From: Rhizobium sp. SSA_523
GTDB lineage: Bacteria; Pseudomonadota; Alphaproteobacteria; Rhizobiales; Rhizobiaceae
DNA: 64,000 nucleotides
Assembly (NCBI RefSeq): GCF_030435705.1
Contig: NZ_CP129382.1
Location: forward strand, 2,575,501-2,639,500
Direction: 5' to 3'
Part shown: piece after piece, positions 48,250 through 57,650 of the stretch
Layout: every line of letters begins with the position of its first letter
Position numbering within the stretch: position 1 is the stretch's first letter
The notes under the pieces: generated by a model
What the model was told of the DNA's origin: nothing
Databases searched by the model: none
Seen by the model: the letters and a program-made list of their open reading frames with translations, nothing else
Position numbers and translations under genes: made by a program

Positions 48250-48863
48250 CAGAATTCGATACCCGCCTGAGCCTTCACGCCGGCCTTGAAGTGATGCTTC
48301 ACCAGCGTCATCTCCGTTACCATATCGGCCGCCTCGATCAGCGGTGCCTTGGCATTGCGGCCGGTGGCGATCACATGCAGATCGGGCCTGCGGGCGCTAA
48401 GGGTTGCAATGACCGTTTCGAGATCGAGATAGTCGTATCGCAGGGCGATGTTGATTTCGTCGAGAATGAGGAGACCCACCTCCGGCAGCGCCATCATCTC
48501 CTTGGCCATCTCCCATGCCCGTCCGGCGGCCGCAACATCGCGCTTCAGGTCCTGCGTATCCCAGGTGAAACCCTCGCCCATCGTGTGCCACAGCACGCGT
48601 TCGCCAAAGGCCTCCAGCGCCACGCGTTCCCCCGTATCCCAGGCGCCCTTGATGAACTGCACCACCGCCACCTTGCGACCATGGCCGAGCATGCGCAGAG
48701 CAAGCCCGAAGGCGGCCGTGGATTTTCCCTTGCCCGGCCCGGTATTGACGATCAACAGGCCCTTCTCGATGGTTTTCGATGCGACTTCGGCATCCTGGAC
48801 CGCTTTGCGGTTCTCCATCTTGCGGCGATGGCGCTCTGCCTCGTGCTCCTCGATCTCCTTCAT
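48249..48863 (-). CDS. cobO: Cob(I)yrinic acid a,c-diamide adenosyltransferase CobO
   Basis: 204 aa, CobA/CobO/BtuR-type. Transfers the adenosyl group of ATP to Co(I) corrinoid. P-loop GPGKGKST at 42-49, then [24 protein letters not shown] and [12 protein letters not shown] 48863 has AAGGAG 8 nt upstream and gives the usual [12 protein letters not shown] start; the longer open frame runs across the riboswitch and is not real. It forms an operon with cobQ, with the TGA/ATG overlapped by one base. It is divergent from the riboswitch-controlled cobW operon. Confidence 0.96.
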   Translation of the reverse strand: MKEIEEHEAERHRRKMENRKAVQDAEVASKTIEKGLLIVNTGPGKGKSTAAFGLALRMLGHGRKVAVVQFIKGAWDTGERVALEAFGERVLWHTMGEGFTWDTQDLKRDVAAAGRAWEMAKEMMALPEVGLLILDEINIALRYDYLDLETVIATLSARRPDLHVIATGRNAKAPLIEAADMVTEMTLVKHHFKAGVKAQAGIEF

Positions 48864-48974
48864 CGGCCGCTCCTTCCATGCCTGTTCCACGAAGCGCCGG
48901 ACTATAGTCGAAAGCAGACCATCGGCAATGCGCCATTGACACGGGCTTGCGCAAACGCATAGTGAACCCTGCAA

Positions 48975-49190
48975 CGGTCTTTCCCCGGCAACGGGGAAAG
49001 CTAAGAGGGAACGTGGTGCGGTGCTCTGCCCCAAAACCACGGCTGCCCCCGCAACTGTAAGCGGCCTCCGCCCGCAAGGGCTGGATCGTCCGGCGCGAAA
49101 TGCCACTGGAGCGCGAGCTTCGGGAAGGCGGTGTCCGGACCATGAACCGCGAGCCAGGAGACCTGCCGTTGAGGAAGTAAAGTCCAGCCG
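48975..49190 (+). ncRNA. Cobalamin (AdoCbl) riboswitch
   Basis: The conserved elements occur in order. GAGGGAACGTGGTGC lies in the P3 region near 49010; CTGCCCC and CCCCGCAACTGTAAGCGG follow at ~49024-49066; GCCACTGG is near 49102; and the B12-box GAGCCAGGAGACCTGCC is at 49151-49167. It sits upstream of the DUF1636-cobW-cobN operon on the same strand. Downstream, GCGGGGTGC (49192-49200) can pair with GCACCCCGC (49249-49257), a helix that ends 1 nt before the first ATG, so the control may act on translation. The outer limits are approximate. Confidence 0.93.
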
Positions 49191-49258
49191 GGCGGGGTGC
49201 TCCGGAAGGGACGTGACCACCCATGCGGATCGCAGATCCGTCGTGGACGCACCCCGCT

Positions 49259-49699
49259 ATGATGAACACATGGGGTGGAGTTTTGGATCTTTCGACCAAA
49301 CCGGACCGGACCAATTCCAGTGCAGGCGAGGCGCCGCGCGTGGTCGTCTATGTCTGCGAGACCTGCCGTGACGGCAGCGAAGCTTCAGACCAGCCGCGCG
49401 CCGGCGCCAGGCTTGCCGATGCAGCCAGGAGCCTGCAGGCGCCGGATGTGGACGTGCGCGCCGTCGCCTGCCTTGCCAATTGCAAGCGCGGCCTGAGCGC
49501 CGCCATCCAGAGGGCCGATGGCTGGTCCTATGTCTTCGGCGATCTCAGCCTCGATTCCGCCGGCGATCTTTTGGACGGCGCACGCCTGCTTGCCGCCTCC
49601 GCCGATGGGCTGATGCCCTGGAAGGGGAGACCCGACGCCTTGAAGCGCGGCATGATCGCTCGCATGCCACCCCTGCAATCCATATCGAACAAGATCTGA
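49259..49699 (+). CDS. DUF1636 putative metal-binding protein of the cobalamin operon
   Basis: 146 aa, first gene after the AdoCbl riboswitch and 12 bp before cobW. It carries a thioredoxin-like ferredoxin pattern of cysteines, YVCETC and VACLANC, consistent with a [2Fe-2S] or other metal site; this is the DUF1636/COG5469 family, whose function is not established. The C-terminal part ends in a LMPWKGRPDALKRGMI segment. ATG 49259 and ATG 49262 are adjacent and I see no good SD, which fits a start held in the riboswitch helix. Its position between riboswitch and cobW suggests a role in cobalt supply or corrin synthesis; this is inference from context only. Confidence 0.82.
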   Translation: MMNTWGGVLDLSTKPDRTNSSAGEAPRVVVYVCETCRDGSEASDQPRAGARLADAARSLQAPDVDVRAVACLANCKRGLSAAIQRADGWSYVFGDLSLDSAGDLLDGARLLAASADGLMPWKGRPDALKRGMIARMPPLQSISNKI

Positions 49700-49711
49700 A
49701 GGACCGCCATC

Positions 49712-50749
49712 ATGACCCCATCGCTTACCCGTGTGCCCTGTACCGTCGTGACCGGCTTTCTCGGCGCCGGCAAGACGACACTGCTGCGCAATGCGCTCCA
49801 GACGATCACCGGCAAGCGGCTCGCCGTCATCGTCAATGAATTCGGCGATGTCGGCATCGATGGCGAAATCCTCAAGAGCTGCGGCATCGACAGCTGCCCG
49901 GAGGACAATATCATCGAGCTGGCCAATGGCTGCATCTGCTGCACCGTGGCGGATGATTTCGTGCCGGCGATCGACAAGATCCTGGCAATGGAGCCGAGGG
50001 TCGACCACATCCTGATTGAAACCTCCGGTCTGGCTTTGCCGAAACCGCTGATTCAGGCCTTCCAGTGGCCAAGCGTCAAGAGCCGCGTCACGGTCGATGG
50101 CGTGGTGGCGGTCGTGGACGGACTTGCCCTGGCGCAAGGCCGGATCGCCGACGATTTGGAGGCGCTGGCTGCCCAGCGTGCCGAAGATCAGTCGCTCGAT
50201 CATGACGACCCGGTGGAAGAGGTTTTCGAGGACCAGATCGCCTGCGCCGATCTCGTCGTCCTCACCAAGACCGATCTTCTCGAGCCGGCGGATCTCGACA
50301 GGGCCCGCGCCCATATCGAGGACCATCTGCCGCGCGCGGTGCGCATCGTGACCGCCGAAAACGGCGCGATCGATCCGACGATCTTCATCGGGCTTGGCCT
50401 TGCGGTGGAGGACGATATCGAAAACCGCAAGACGCATCACGATGACGAGCTTGATCACGAGCATGACGATTTCGACAGTTTCGTGCTGGACATCCCGGCG
50501 ATCGCCAGCCCGGAGGCACTCAGCCAGCGCATTCAGAATGTGACCGAAACGCAGAAGGTGCTGCGCATCAAAGGTTATGTGGAAGTTGCCGGCAAGCCGA
50601 TGCGGCTCCTGGTCCAGGCCGTCGGCCCGCGCGTCAACCATTATTTCGACAGGCCCTGGGGCTCGCAGGAGGCCCGCCGCTCGCGATTGGTGGTGATCGG
50701 CGAAAAGGGCATAGACGCGGCAAAGATCAGCGCAGTTCTGGCCGCCTGA
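49712..50749 (+). CDS. cobW: Cobalamin biosynthesis GTPase CobW
   Basis: 345 aa G3E GTPase thought to supply cobalt to the CobN-CobS-CobT chelatase. Walker A GFLGAGKTT (15-23), the metal-binding CxCC motif at 74-77 (NGCICCTV), LIETSGLALP, and G4 motif TKTDLLEPADL. A His/Asp-rich stretch (HHDDELDHEHDDFD, ~242-255) is a likely metal store or sensor. The stop codon overlaps the cobN start by one base (TGATG), a sign of coupled translation with the chelatase subunit. Confidence 0.95.
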   Translation: MTPSLTRVPCTVVTGFLGAGKTTLLRNALQTITGKRLAVIVNEFGDVGIDGEILKSCGIDSCPEDNIIELANGCICCTVADDFVPAIDKILAMEPRVDHILIETSGLALPKPLIQAFQWPSVKSRVTVDGVVAVVDGLALAQGRIADDLEALAAQRAEDQSLDHDDPVEEVFEDQIACADLVVLTKTDLLEPADLDRARAHIEDHLPRAVRIVTAENGAIDPTIFIGLGLAVEDDIENRKTHHDDELDHEHDDFDSFVLDIPAIASPEALSQRIQNVTETQKVLRIKGYVEVAGKPMRLLVQAVGPRVNHYFDRPWGSQEARRSRLVVIGEKGIDAAKISAVLAA

Positions 50750-53700
50750 TGCATATCCTCGCCACCACATCCTCGTCGCTCGACGATCTCATCGAGCCGG
50801 TCGATCTGAACCAGACGCCGGGTGATGTGGTGGTGCTGTCGTTTACCGACAGCGATCTTAACGGTATTGCCGCAGCCTGGAACCGCTCCCGCAACGCTTG
50901 CTTAACACTGCGTCTCGCTCAGCTTTCGGACCTGCGCCACCCCATGTCGGTCGATCTGTGGATCGACAAGGTGGCGCGCCACGCCAAGCTCATCCTGGTG
51001 CGCGTGCTTGGCGGCTATGATCGCTGGCGCTATGGGGTCGATGAGCTGGCAAGCCTGGCGCGAGAACGCTCCATCCCGCTTTATTTGCTGCCCGGCGAAT
51101 GCAGCGAACGCGATGACCGTCTGGAAGGCGCATCGACCGTCGATCCCTCAGACATTCATTCTATCCTCGCTTTGTTTCGCGCCGGCGGACCGGACAATCT
51201 GGACCAGATCGTAAGCCGGCTCTTGATAAAGGCACGCGGCGGCGAGCCCGCCCCTCCCGCCCCCGTGCTGGACGTGCCGAAATTCGGCTATTACCGGCCC
51301 GATCAAGGCATAGTCCCGCTTACCGCGGCGCTGGAGGGACAGGGGGACAGGCCGCTCCTGCCGCTGCTCTTCTATCGCTCCATGCTTCTGGCGAGCGATG
51401 TGGCGCCCATCGATGCGCTGACGGCGGCGCTGGAGGCTCACGGGCTCGCAGTCCTGCCGATCTTCGTGCCGGGGCTCAAGGAGGCGCCGGTCCTGGAGGC
51501 TTTGCGCGACTCGCTCATGCCGCTGAAACCGGCGGCTCTCGTAACCACCACGGCCTTTGCCAGCAATGCCGAACTGGATGGCGAGACACTTTTCGATGTG
51601 CTGGGCATCCCCGTCTTTCAGACGGTGATTGCCACGACGCGGCGCAAGGCCTGGGCGGAAAGCCAGCGCGGCCTCAGCCCGTCGGACCTTGCAATGCATG
51701 TCGTTCTGCCCGAGCTGGACGGCCGTATTCTGGCCGGGACGCTCTCATTCAAGGCCGAACGGGAGGCTGTAGCGGATTTCGGCTTTACAGGACTTGTCAA
51801 TTGTCCGGAGCCGGACCGCGTCGAGGCCAGCGCCAGGCGGATCGCCAGACACATCCAACTTTACGCAACGCCCCGGCGGGAGCGCCGGCTTGTCATCCTG
51901 ATGCCGGATTATCCCGGCGCCGATGGCCGCACCGGCTATGCCGTCGGGCTCAACGTGCCGGAAAGCGTGCTGCAGATGCTGCGGGATCTGGCAGAGGCGG
52001 GCTATGCGGTTACAGACATTCCCGCGGATGCGAAGGACCTGATGGACCGCCTGCTGCGCCAGACAGAGACTCATTCGGCCGACAGCTATCAAGCCTTTTT
52101 CGATGGTCTTCCTCAAAATGCCCGGGAAGCCGTCACCTCCGCCTGGGGAGAGCCCTTAGCCGACGAAGATATTGGCCAGGACTTGTTTCACATCCGAGCC
52201 CTGCGCTTCGGTAATGTCACCGTTGCCCTGGCGCCGGATCGCGGCCGGGAAGAGGATAGGCGGACCGATTATCACGACCCGGCCCGTCCTCCGCGCCATG
52301 CACTGCTGGCCTTTGGCGATTTCCTGCAGAATGTGCTGGGCGTCCAGGCCATCATTCATCTCGGTGCGCATGGCACGCTGGAATGGCTGCCGGGCAAGAC
52401 CGTGGCGCTGGCGCAGGATTGCTTTCCGGACATTGTCACCGGCCATTTGCCGGTTCTCTATCCCTTCATCGTCTCCAATCCTGGCGAGGCAGCGGTCGCC
52501 AAGCGGCGGATCGCGGCCTTGACGATCGGCCATCTGCCGCCGGTTCTGGCAAGCGCTGGCCTTTCCCCGTCCCAGCAGCGCCTGGAACTGCTGGTTGACG
52601 AGTATGCCCAGGCGGACGGGCTGGATCGACGCCGCCGCGATCGGTTGGCCCGCTTGATCGTCGAGGCGGCGGAGGAGACCGGTCTTGCCGCCGAGGCAGG
52701 TATCTCCCGCGATCTGGACCCGGACACGGCGCTGTCGCGGATCGACGCCTTCCTCTGCGACCTCAAGGATTTCGCGATCAAGGACGGCCAGCATGTCTTC
52801 GGCCGCGCCGATCCCGCCGACAGCGATCCCCTGCGGCTGGCAAGCGCTCCCGCAGAGCGGAACGCGCTGCTGGCGGCGCTCGATGGCCATCATATCAGGC
52901 CTGGCCCTTCCGGTGCGCCGGCCCGTGGACGGCGTGACGTCTTGCCGACCGGCCGCAACCTCTTCGCATCCGATCCGCGCACCATGCCGACCCCGACCGC
53001 CTTCGAGCTGGGCAGGCTGGCCGCCGAGGAGGTGGTCCGGCGCTATATGCAGGATCACGGCGACTGGCCGAGACGCCTTGTGATCGATCTCTGGGGCAGT
53101 GCCACCCTGCGCAGCGGCGGCGAGGAAGTGGCCCAGGGAATGGCTCTGATGGGGGCAAGGCCGGTCCAGGACCCTGCCACCGGCCGCGTCACCGGGATTG
53201 AAGTCCTGCCGCCCGCCCAGCTCGGCCGCCCGCGCGTCGACGTGACCTTCCGCATTTCAGGTCTGTTTCGCGACATGTTCCCTTCGCTGATCGCGCTGCT
53301 TGATGGTGCGACCCGTTCCATTGCGGCGCGCGAGGAGGCGGAAGGAGACAATCCGCTGGCGGAACAAGCAAGGCTGGACGGTGAGATGCCGCTAAGGATT
53401 TTCGGTTCCGCGCCCGGCACCTATGGTTCGGGTATCGAGGAGCGACTTGCCTCCGGTGACTGGCAGGCCCGCGAAGAGCTGGGCCGCGCCTATCTTTCCA
53501 TGGCCAGCCATGCCTTTGGCGGCGCCGAGGGCGAGGGGCGAGCGGCCGGCGAGGCCTTTGCCCGCCGCATCCGCACGGCGGATCTTCTCGTCCATACCGG
53601 CGATGATCCCGGCCGCGACCTGCTCGACGGTTCGGGCGATGTCGCCTTTATCGGCGGCTTTGCAGCGGCCGTCGCAGCCCTTGGCGGGAATGCCGATCTG

Positions 53701-54120
53701 ATCGCGCTCGACACCACCGATCCGCAAAAGCCGCGGGCACGCTCCCTAACGGAGGCCGTGACACGCACCGTGCGCGCCCGCGCCGTCAATCCCCGCTTCA
53801 TCGCCGGCCAGATGCGCCATGGCCCGCGCGGTGCGGCAGAACTGGCCGAAACCGTGGATAGGCTGGTCGGCTTCGCAGAAACCACCAATGCGGTGCCGCA
53901 GAGCCTGATCGAAGCCGTGTTCGAGGCCTATGTGGTCGACGAGACCGTGCGGGATTTCATCCTCGAGCAGAATCCGGAAGCCGCCCGCGCCATAGCAGAC
54001 CGGTTGATATCCGCAAGGCGCCGGGGCCTTTTGCAGCCGCGCCGCAATTCGGTCGATCGCGATCTCGACATGCTGCGCGGTTTTGCCGAGGCGAAGGCGC
54101 GAAGAGGGAGACGGCGGTGA
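50749..54120 (+). CDS. cobN: Cobaltochelatase subunit CobN
   Basis: 1,123 aa large subunit of the ATP-dependent aerobic cobaltochelatase, which inserts cobalt into hydrogenobyrinic a,c-diamide. Segments characteristic of CobN/BchH are present: IHLGAHGTLEWLPGK (from residue 536), IVSNPGEAAVAKRR, VIDLWGSATLRSGGEEVAQ, RVDVTFRISGLFRDMFPSLI and a late FGSAPGTYGSGIEE. It is about 150 residues shorter than the classical ~1,275-aa P. denitrificans protein, with no frameshift visible. Partner subunits CobS and CobT are not in this window. It overlaps cobW by 1 nt and cobG by 4 nt. Confidence 0.94.
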   Translation: MHILATTSSSLDDLIEPVDLNQTPGDVVVLSFTDSDLNGIAAAWNRSRNACLTLRLAQLSDLRHPMSVDLWIDKVARHAKLILVRVLGGYDRWRYGVDELASLARERSIPLYLLPGECSERDDRLEGASTVDPSDIHSILALFRAGGPDNLDQIVSRLLIKARGGEPAPPAPVLDVPKFGYYRPDQGIVPLTAALEGQGDRPLLPLLFYRSMLLASDVAPIDALTAALEAHGLAVLPIFVPGLKEAPVLEALRDSLMPLKPAALVTTTAFASNAELDGETLFDVLGIPVFQTVIATTRRKAWAESQRGLSPSDLAMHVVLPELDGRILAGTLSFKAEREAVADFGFTGLVNCPEPDRVEASARRIARHIQLYATPRRERRLVILMPDYPGADGRTGYAVGLNVPESVLQMLRDLAEAGYAVTDIPADAKDLMDRLLRQTETHSADSYQAFFDGLPQNAREAVTSAWGEPLADEDIGQDLFHIRALRFGNVTVALAPDRGREEDRRTDYHDPARPPRHALLAFGDFLQNVLGVQAIIHLGAHGTLEWLPGKTVALAQDCFPDIVTGHLPVLYPFIVSNPGEAAVAKRRIAALTIGHLPPVLASAGLSPSQQRLELLVDEYAQADGLDRRRRDRLARLIVEAAEETGLAAEAGISRDLDPDTALSRIDAFLCDLKDFAIKDGQHVFGRADPADSDPLRLASAPAERNALLAALDGHHIRPGPSGAPARGRRDVLPTGRNLFASDPRTMPTPTAFELGRLAAEEVVRRYMQDHGDWPRRLVIDLWGSATLRSGGEEVAQGMALMGARPVQDPATGRVTGIEVLPPAQLGRPRVDVTFRISGLFRDMFPSLIALLDGATRSIAAREEAEGDNPLAEQARLDGEMPLRIFGSAPGTYGSGIEERLASGDWQAREELGRAYLSMASHAFGGAEGEGRAAGEAFARRIRTADLLVHTGDDPGRDLLDGSGDVAFIGGFAAAVAALGGNADLIALDTTDPQKPRARSLTEAVTRTVRARAVNPRFIAGQMRHGPRGAAELAETVDRLVGFAETTNAVPQSLIEAVFEAYVVDETVRDFILEQNPEAARAIADRLISARRRGLLQPRRNSVDRDLDMLRGFAEAKARRGRRR

Positions 54121-55460
54121 CAGCATCTCTCAGCCTGCCGCCCCTTTCCCTGGCGCGCGGCGCCTGCCCGGCGCTTGATGCGCCTATGCTTACCGGCGAC
54201 GGCTATCTGTCGCGCCTGGCGCTGACCGAAGCCCTTTCGCCCCTGCAGCTTGCCGCCCTGTGCGACCTGGCGGAGCGCCACGGCAATGGCATGATCGACA
54301 TCTCCGCTCGCGGAAACCTGCAGATCCGCGGTCTGACACCCGGCTCTGCCGCCGCGCTGGAGACGGATGTGCGCGATCTCGGCCTGCCGCTCCGGGAAGG
54401 ACTTGCCGTGGAATGGTCGCCGCTGGCGGGGCGTGATCAAACCCTGGATGTCGATCCGCGCCCGCTGGGCCAGGACATCATGGCCTTGGCGAGACGCTTG
54501 GACGGCGCGCTGGCACCCAAGCTTTCCGTGGTGATCGAAAGCGGGGGGCTGCTGCGCCTTGACGACCTTCTGGCCGATATCCGTCTTGTGGCGACCAAGG
54601 ATGAGGCAAGCGGAGGGGAGACGGGCTGGACCATCCTCCTCGGTGGCACCGTGAAAGAGGGTCGTCCGCTTGGCTTCGTCACCGCAATCGAGGCCGCAGA
54701 CTGCGTGGTGGCGCTTCTTTCGCATTTTGCCGCATTGGGGCCGCGCACACGCGGTCGCGACATCGACCCGGCCGCTCTGCCCGACGATGTGCGTCGCCAC
54801 TTGCGGAAGGGCCCGCCGCTCGCCATGGCGCGGCACGCCAATGCCTTCGGCGCGCTGCCTCTGAGAAATGGCAGTTCCGTTCTGCGCATCGCCTTGCCCT
54901 TCGGCCAGATAAAATCCGGTCCGCTTGCCGCCTTGGTACAGGCGGCCGAAGCCTGCCGCATCGACGCCATCCGCCCCGCTCCGGAGCATAGCCTGCTGTG
55001 CTTCGGACCCGAAGAGGGCTGCCGGTCGCTCCAGTCAGCGGCACGGCAGCTCGGCTTCATCGTCGAGGAGGATGATCCGCTGCGCTTTATCCACGCCTGT
55101 TCCGGCAGGCCAGCCTGTCGATCGGGATGGATCGAGACCCATGCCCTGGCCCGTCTTGCCGCGGACACCGCAGGCGCGCTCCTCGACGGCTCCGTGCGCC
55201 TGCACGTCTCCGGCTGCCCGAAGGGTTGCGCCCATCCAATGGCCGCCACGCTCACCTTTGCCGGCACGCAGGATGCAACGCATCTTGTCATCGACGGGAA
55301 AACCACCGATACCCCCGCCAAACGGCTCGCCCCCCGGACGGAAGTTGCGGCACTTGCCGCCATCGCTGCGCTGCTTTGCCTGGAACGCCGAAACGGGGAA
55401 ACAAGCCGTGACTGTTTGCAACGCCTGGGTCCTGAGCGGATCGCGGCGGCGCTTGCCTGA
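54117..55460 (+). CDS. cobG: Precorrin-3B synthase CobG
   Basis: 447 aa siroheme/[4Fe-4S]-type monooxygenase of the oxygen-dependent cobalamin pathway, converting precorrin-3A to 3B and setting up ring contraction. Shows the sulfite-reductase-like fold (ISARGNLQIRG near residue 62) and the four cluster cysteines, Cys328/Cys334 in CSGRPAC and Cys367/Cys371 in SGCPKGC. It starts at GTG 54117, overlapping the cobN stop (GTGA). Its presence shows that this organism uses the aerobic route to ring contraction. Confidence 0.94.
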   Translation: MTASLSLPPLSLARGACPALDAPMLTGDGYLSRLALTEALSPLQLAALCDLAERHGNGMIDISARGNLQIRGLTPGSAAALETDVRDLGLPLREGLAVEWSPLAGRDQTLDVDPRPLGQDIMALARRLDGALAPKLSVVIESGGLLRLDDLLADIRLVATKDEASGGETGWTILLGGTVKEGRPLGFVTAIEAADCVVALLSHFAALGPRTRGRDIDPAALPDDVRRHLRKGPPLAMARHANAFGALPLRNGSSVLRIALPFGQIKSGPLAALVQAAEACRIDAIRPAPEHSLLCFGPEEGCRSLQSAARQLGFIVEEDDPLRFIHACSGRPACRSGWIETHALARLAADTAGALLDGSVRLHVSGCPKGCAHPMAATLTFAGTQDATHLVIDGKTTDTPAKRLAPRTEVAALAAIAALLCLERRNGETSRDCLQRLGPERIAAALA

Positions 55461-55469
55461 AGGATCATG

Positions 55470-56102
55470 ATGACGACCTATGACTATATTCGCGAGGGCG
55501 ATGCGATCTATGCCAAATCCTTCGCCATCATTCGCGAGGAAGCGGATCTCAGCCGCTTCAGCGACGAGGAAGCAGATGTCGCGATCCGCATGATTCACGC
55601 CTGCGGACTGGTGGAGGCCGCACGGCATTTCCAGTTTTCGCCAGGCTTCGTCAGCGCCGCACGCTCCGCCCTTGTTAACGGAAAGCCGATCTTCTGCGAC
55701 GCGCAGATGGTGGCGCATGGCATTACCCGCGCCCGTCTGCCGGCTCACAACGAGGTGATCTGCACCTTGCGGGACCCTCGGGTTCAAGAGCTTGCCCAAC
55801 AGCTGGGCAATACGCGCTCCGCGGTGGCGCTGGAATTGTGGCGCGACCGCCTGGAGGGAGCGGTCGTGGCCATCGGCAATGCACCCACCGCCCTCTTCTA
55901 CCTGTTGGAAATGCTGGACAAGGGCTGCCCGCGGCCGGCCGCGATCATCGGCATGCCGGTCGGTTTCGTCGGCGCTGCCGAAAGCAAGGAGGCGCTGGCA
56001 CAGATACCGCACGGGATACCCTATGCGATCGTAGAAGGTCGCATGGGCGGATCGGCCATGACGGCGGCGGCCGTCAACGCGCTGGCGAGGGCAGGCCTGT
56101 GA
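55470..56102 (+). CDS. cobH: Precorrin-8X methylmutase CobH
   Basis: 210 aa enzyme that moves the C11 methyl to C12, making hydrogenobyrinic acid. Conserved segments: YDYIREGDAIYAKSFAIIR, FSPGFVSAARSAL, MVAHGITRARLP with the catalytic His, VAIGNAPTALF and GMPVGFVGAAESKEAL. Two ATGs are adjacent. I use 55470, which is 5 nt after AAGGA and matches the known MxxYDYI start of CobH. The gene ends in GTGA, overlapping cobI. Confidence 0.96.
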   Translation: MTTYDYIREGDAIYAKSFAIIREEADLSRFSDEEADVAIRMIHACGLVEAARHFQFSPGFVSAARSALVNGKPIFCDAQMVAHGITRARLPAHNEVICTLRDPRVQELAQQLGNTRSAVALELWRDRLEGAVVAIGNAPTALFYLLEMLDKGCPRPAAIIGMPVGFVGAAESKEALAQIPHGIPYAIVEGRMGGSAMTAAAVNALARAGL

Positions 56103-56863
56103 GCGAGATCCATCCTGGCAAGATGTCCGGCAAGATGTATGGCGTGGGGACCGGCCCCGGCGATCCGGAGCTTCTGACGCTCAAGGCCGTCAAGGCGCTC
56201 AATGCCGCCGATGTGCTGGCCTTTTTCGCCAAGCGCGGCGCCCGCGGCAATGGCCGCACCATTGTCGACGTTCACCTGCGCCGCGATATCGTCGAGCTGC
56301 CGCTCGTCTATCCGATGACGGTGGAAGAGGATAAGGACAGCGACAGCTACAAGCGCGCCATTGACGGTTTTTTCGACCAGTCCGCGGCGGAGATTGCCGT
56401 TCATCTTCAGGCCGGGCGCACCGTGGCGGTGTTGAGCGAAGGCGATCCGCTCTTCTATGGCTCCTACATGCATCTGCATCTGCGGCTTGCCCCGCATTTT
56501 CCGGCAGAGGTCATTCCAGGCGTCACCGCCATGTCCGGATGCTGGTCGCTGGCCGGCCTGCCGCTCGTGCAGGGCGACGATATCCTGAGCGTTCTGCCGG
56601 GTACGCTGCCGGAAGAGGCGCTGACGACACGGCTTGCGGCAACCGACGGTGCCGTGATCATGAAAGTGGGGCGCAATCTTCCCAAGATCCGGCGCGCGCT
56701 TGCCGCAACCGGCAAGCTGGAAGGCGCAATCTATGTGGAGCGCGGCACGATGCCGACCGGCCATGCAATGCCGCTTTCGGAGCGCGACGAGACCCCTGCT
56801 CCCTATTTTTCGCTCGTGCTGGTGCCGGGCTGGAAGGGCCGGCCGCAAGGGCACCTGGCATGA
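56099..56863 (+). CDS. cobI: Precorrin-2 C(20)-methyltransferase CobI
   Basis: 254 aa SAM-dependent methyltransferase. VGTGPGDPELLTLKAVKAL binds SAM, followed by AVLSEGDPLFYGSYMHLH, VIPGVTAMSGCWSLAGLP and AVIMKVGRNLPKIR. I use GTG 56099, which overlaps the cobH stop by 4 nt; ATG 56123 is an alternative that gives MSGKMYGVGTG. cobJ follows 13 bp later. It makes precorrin-3A from precorrin-2, the product of CobA. Confidence 0.95.
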   Translation: MSEIHPGKMSGKMYGVGTGPGDPELLTLKAVKALNAADVLAFFAKRGARGNGRTIVDVHLRRDIVELPLVYPMTVEEDKDSDSYKRAIDGFFDQSAAEIAVHLQAGRTVAVLSEGDPLFYGSYMHLHLRLAPHFPAEVIPGVTAMSGCWSLAGLPLVQGDDILSVLPGTLPEEALTTRLAATDGAVIMKVGRNLPKIRRALAATGKLEGAIYVERGTMPTGHAMPLSERDETPAPYFSLVLVPGWKGRPQGHLA

Positions 56864-56876
56864 GAGGATATGCGCA

Positions 56877-57650
56877 ATGACGGGCACGCTCACCGTCGTC
56901 GGCCTTGGCCCCGGCAGTCCGCAGCAGGTGACTCCGGAAGCCCTGGCGGCCATCACGCAAGCCACCGACTTCTTCGGTTACGGCCCCTATGTCGATCGCC
57001 TGGACCTGCGGCCCGACCAGCACCGCCACGCCTCCGATAATCGCGAGGAGATGGCGCGCGCCGGCACAGCGCTCACACTGGCCGCCGAAGGGGCGAAAGT
57101 CTGCGTCGTTTCGGGCGGCGATGCCGGTGTCTTCGCCATGGCCGCCGCCGTCTGCGAAGCGATCGACAGCGGGCCGCAAAGCTGGCGCGAGATCGACCTT
57201 TGCGTCGTGCCGGGTGTGACGGCCATGCTGGCCGTGGCGGCAAAGGCCGGCGCGCCGCTGGGTCACGATTTCTGCGCCATCTCGCTGTCGGACAATCTGA
57301 AGCCCTGGAAGGTTATTGAAAAGCGGCTGGTCGCTGCTGCAGAAGCCGGGTTTGTGATGGCCTTCTACAATCCCGTGAGCAAGGCGCGGCCCCACCAGCT
57401 GGCAGAGGCCTTCGCCATCCTCAGCGCCCATCTGCCGGGTACCGTGCCGGTCATCTTCGGCCGCGCCGCCGGCCGGCCGGATGAGAAGATCACTGTCGTG
57501 CCGCTTGCCGAGGCGCGTTCCGATATGGCCGACATGGCCACCTGCATTATCGTCGGTTCCACCGAGACACGGCTGATCGAGCGCAAGGGCGCCCGCCCGC
57601 TCGTCTATTCGCCGCGATCCTGGGGCGACAGATCCGGCGGAAAGGCCTGA
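56877..57650 (+). CDS. cobJ: Precorrin-3B C(17)-methyltransferase CobJ
   Basis: 257 aa. N-terminal VVGLGPGSPQQVTPEAL, then FGYGPYVDRL, CVVSGGDAGVFAMAA, and FCAISLSDNLKPWKVIEKRL, all typical of CobJ, which methylates C17 and contracts the ring using the CobG product. ATG 56877 has GAGG about 9 nt upstream. The last 46 bp overlap the convergent gene cobK. Confidence 0.95.
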   Translation: MTGTLTVVGLGPGSPQQVTPEALAAITQATDFFGYGPYVDRLDLRPDQHRHASDNREEMARAGTALTLAAEGAKVCVVSGGDAGVFAMAAAVCEAIDSGPQSWREIDLCVVPGVTAMLAVAAKAGAPLGHDFCAISLSDNLKPWKVIEKRLVAAAEAGFVMAFYNPVSKARPHQLAEAFAILSAHLPGTVPVIFGRAAGRPDEKITVVPLAEARSDMADMATCIIVGSTETRLIERKGARPLVYSPRSWGDRSGGKA

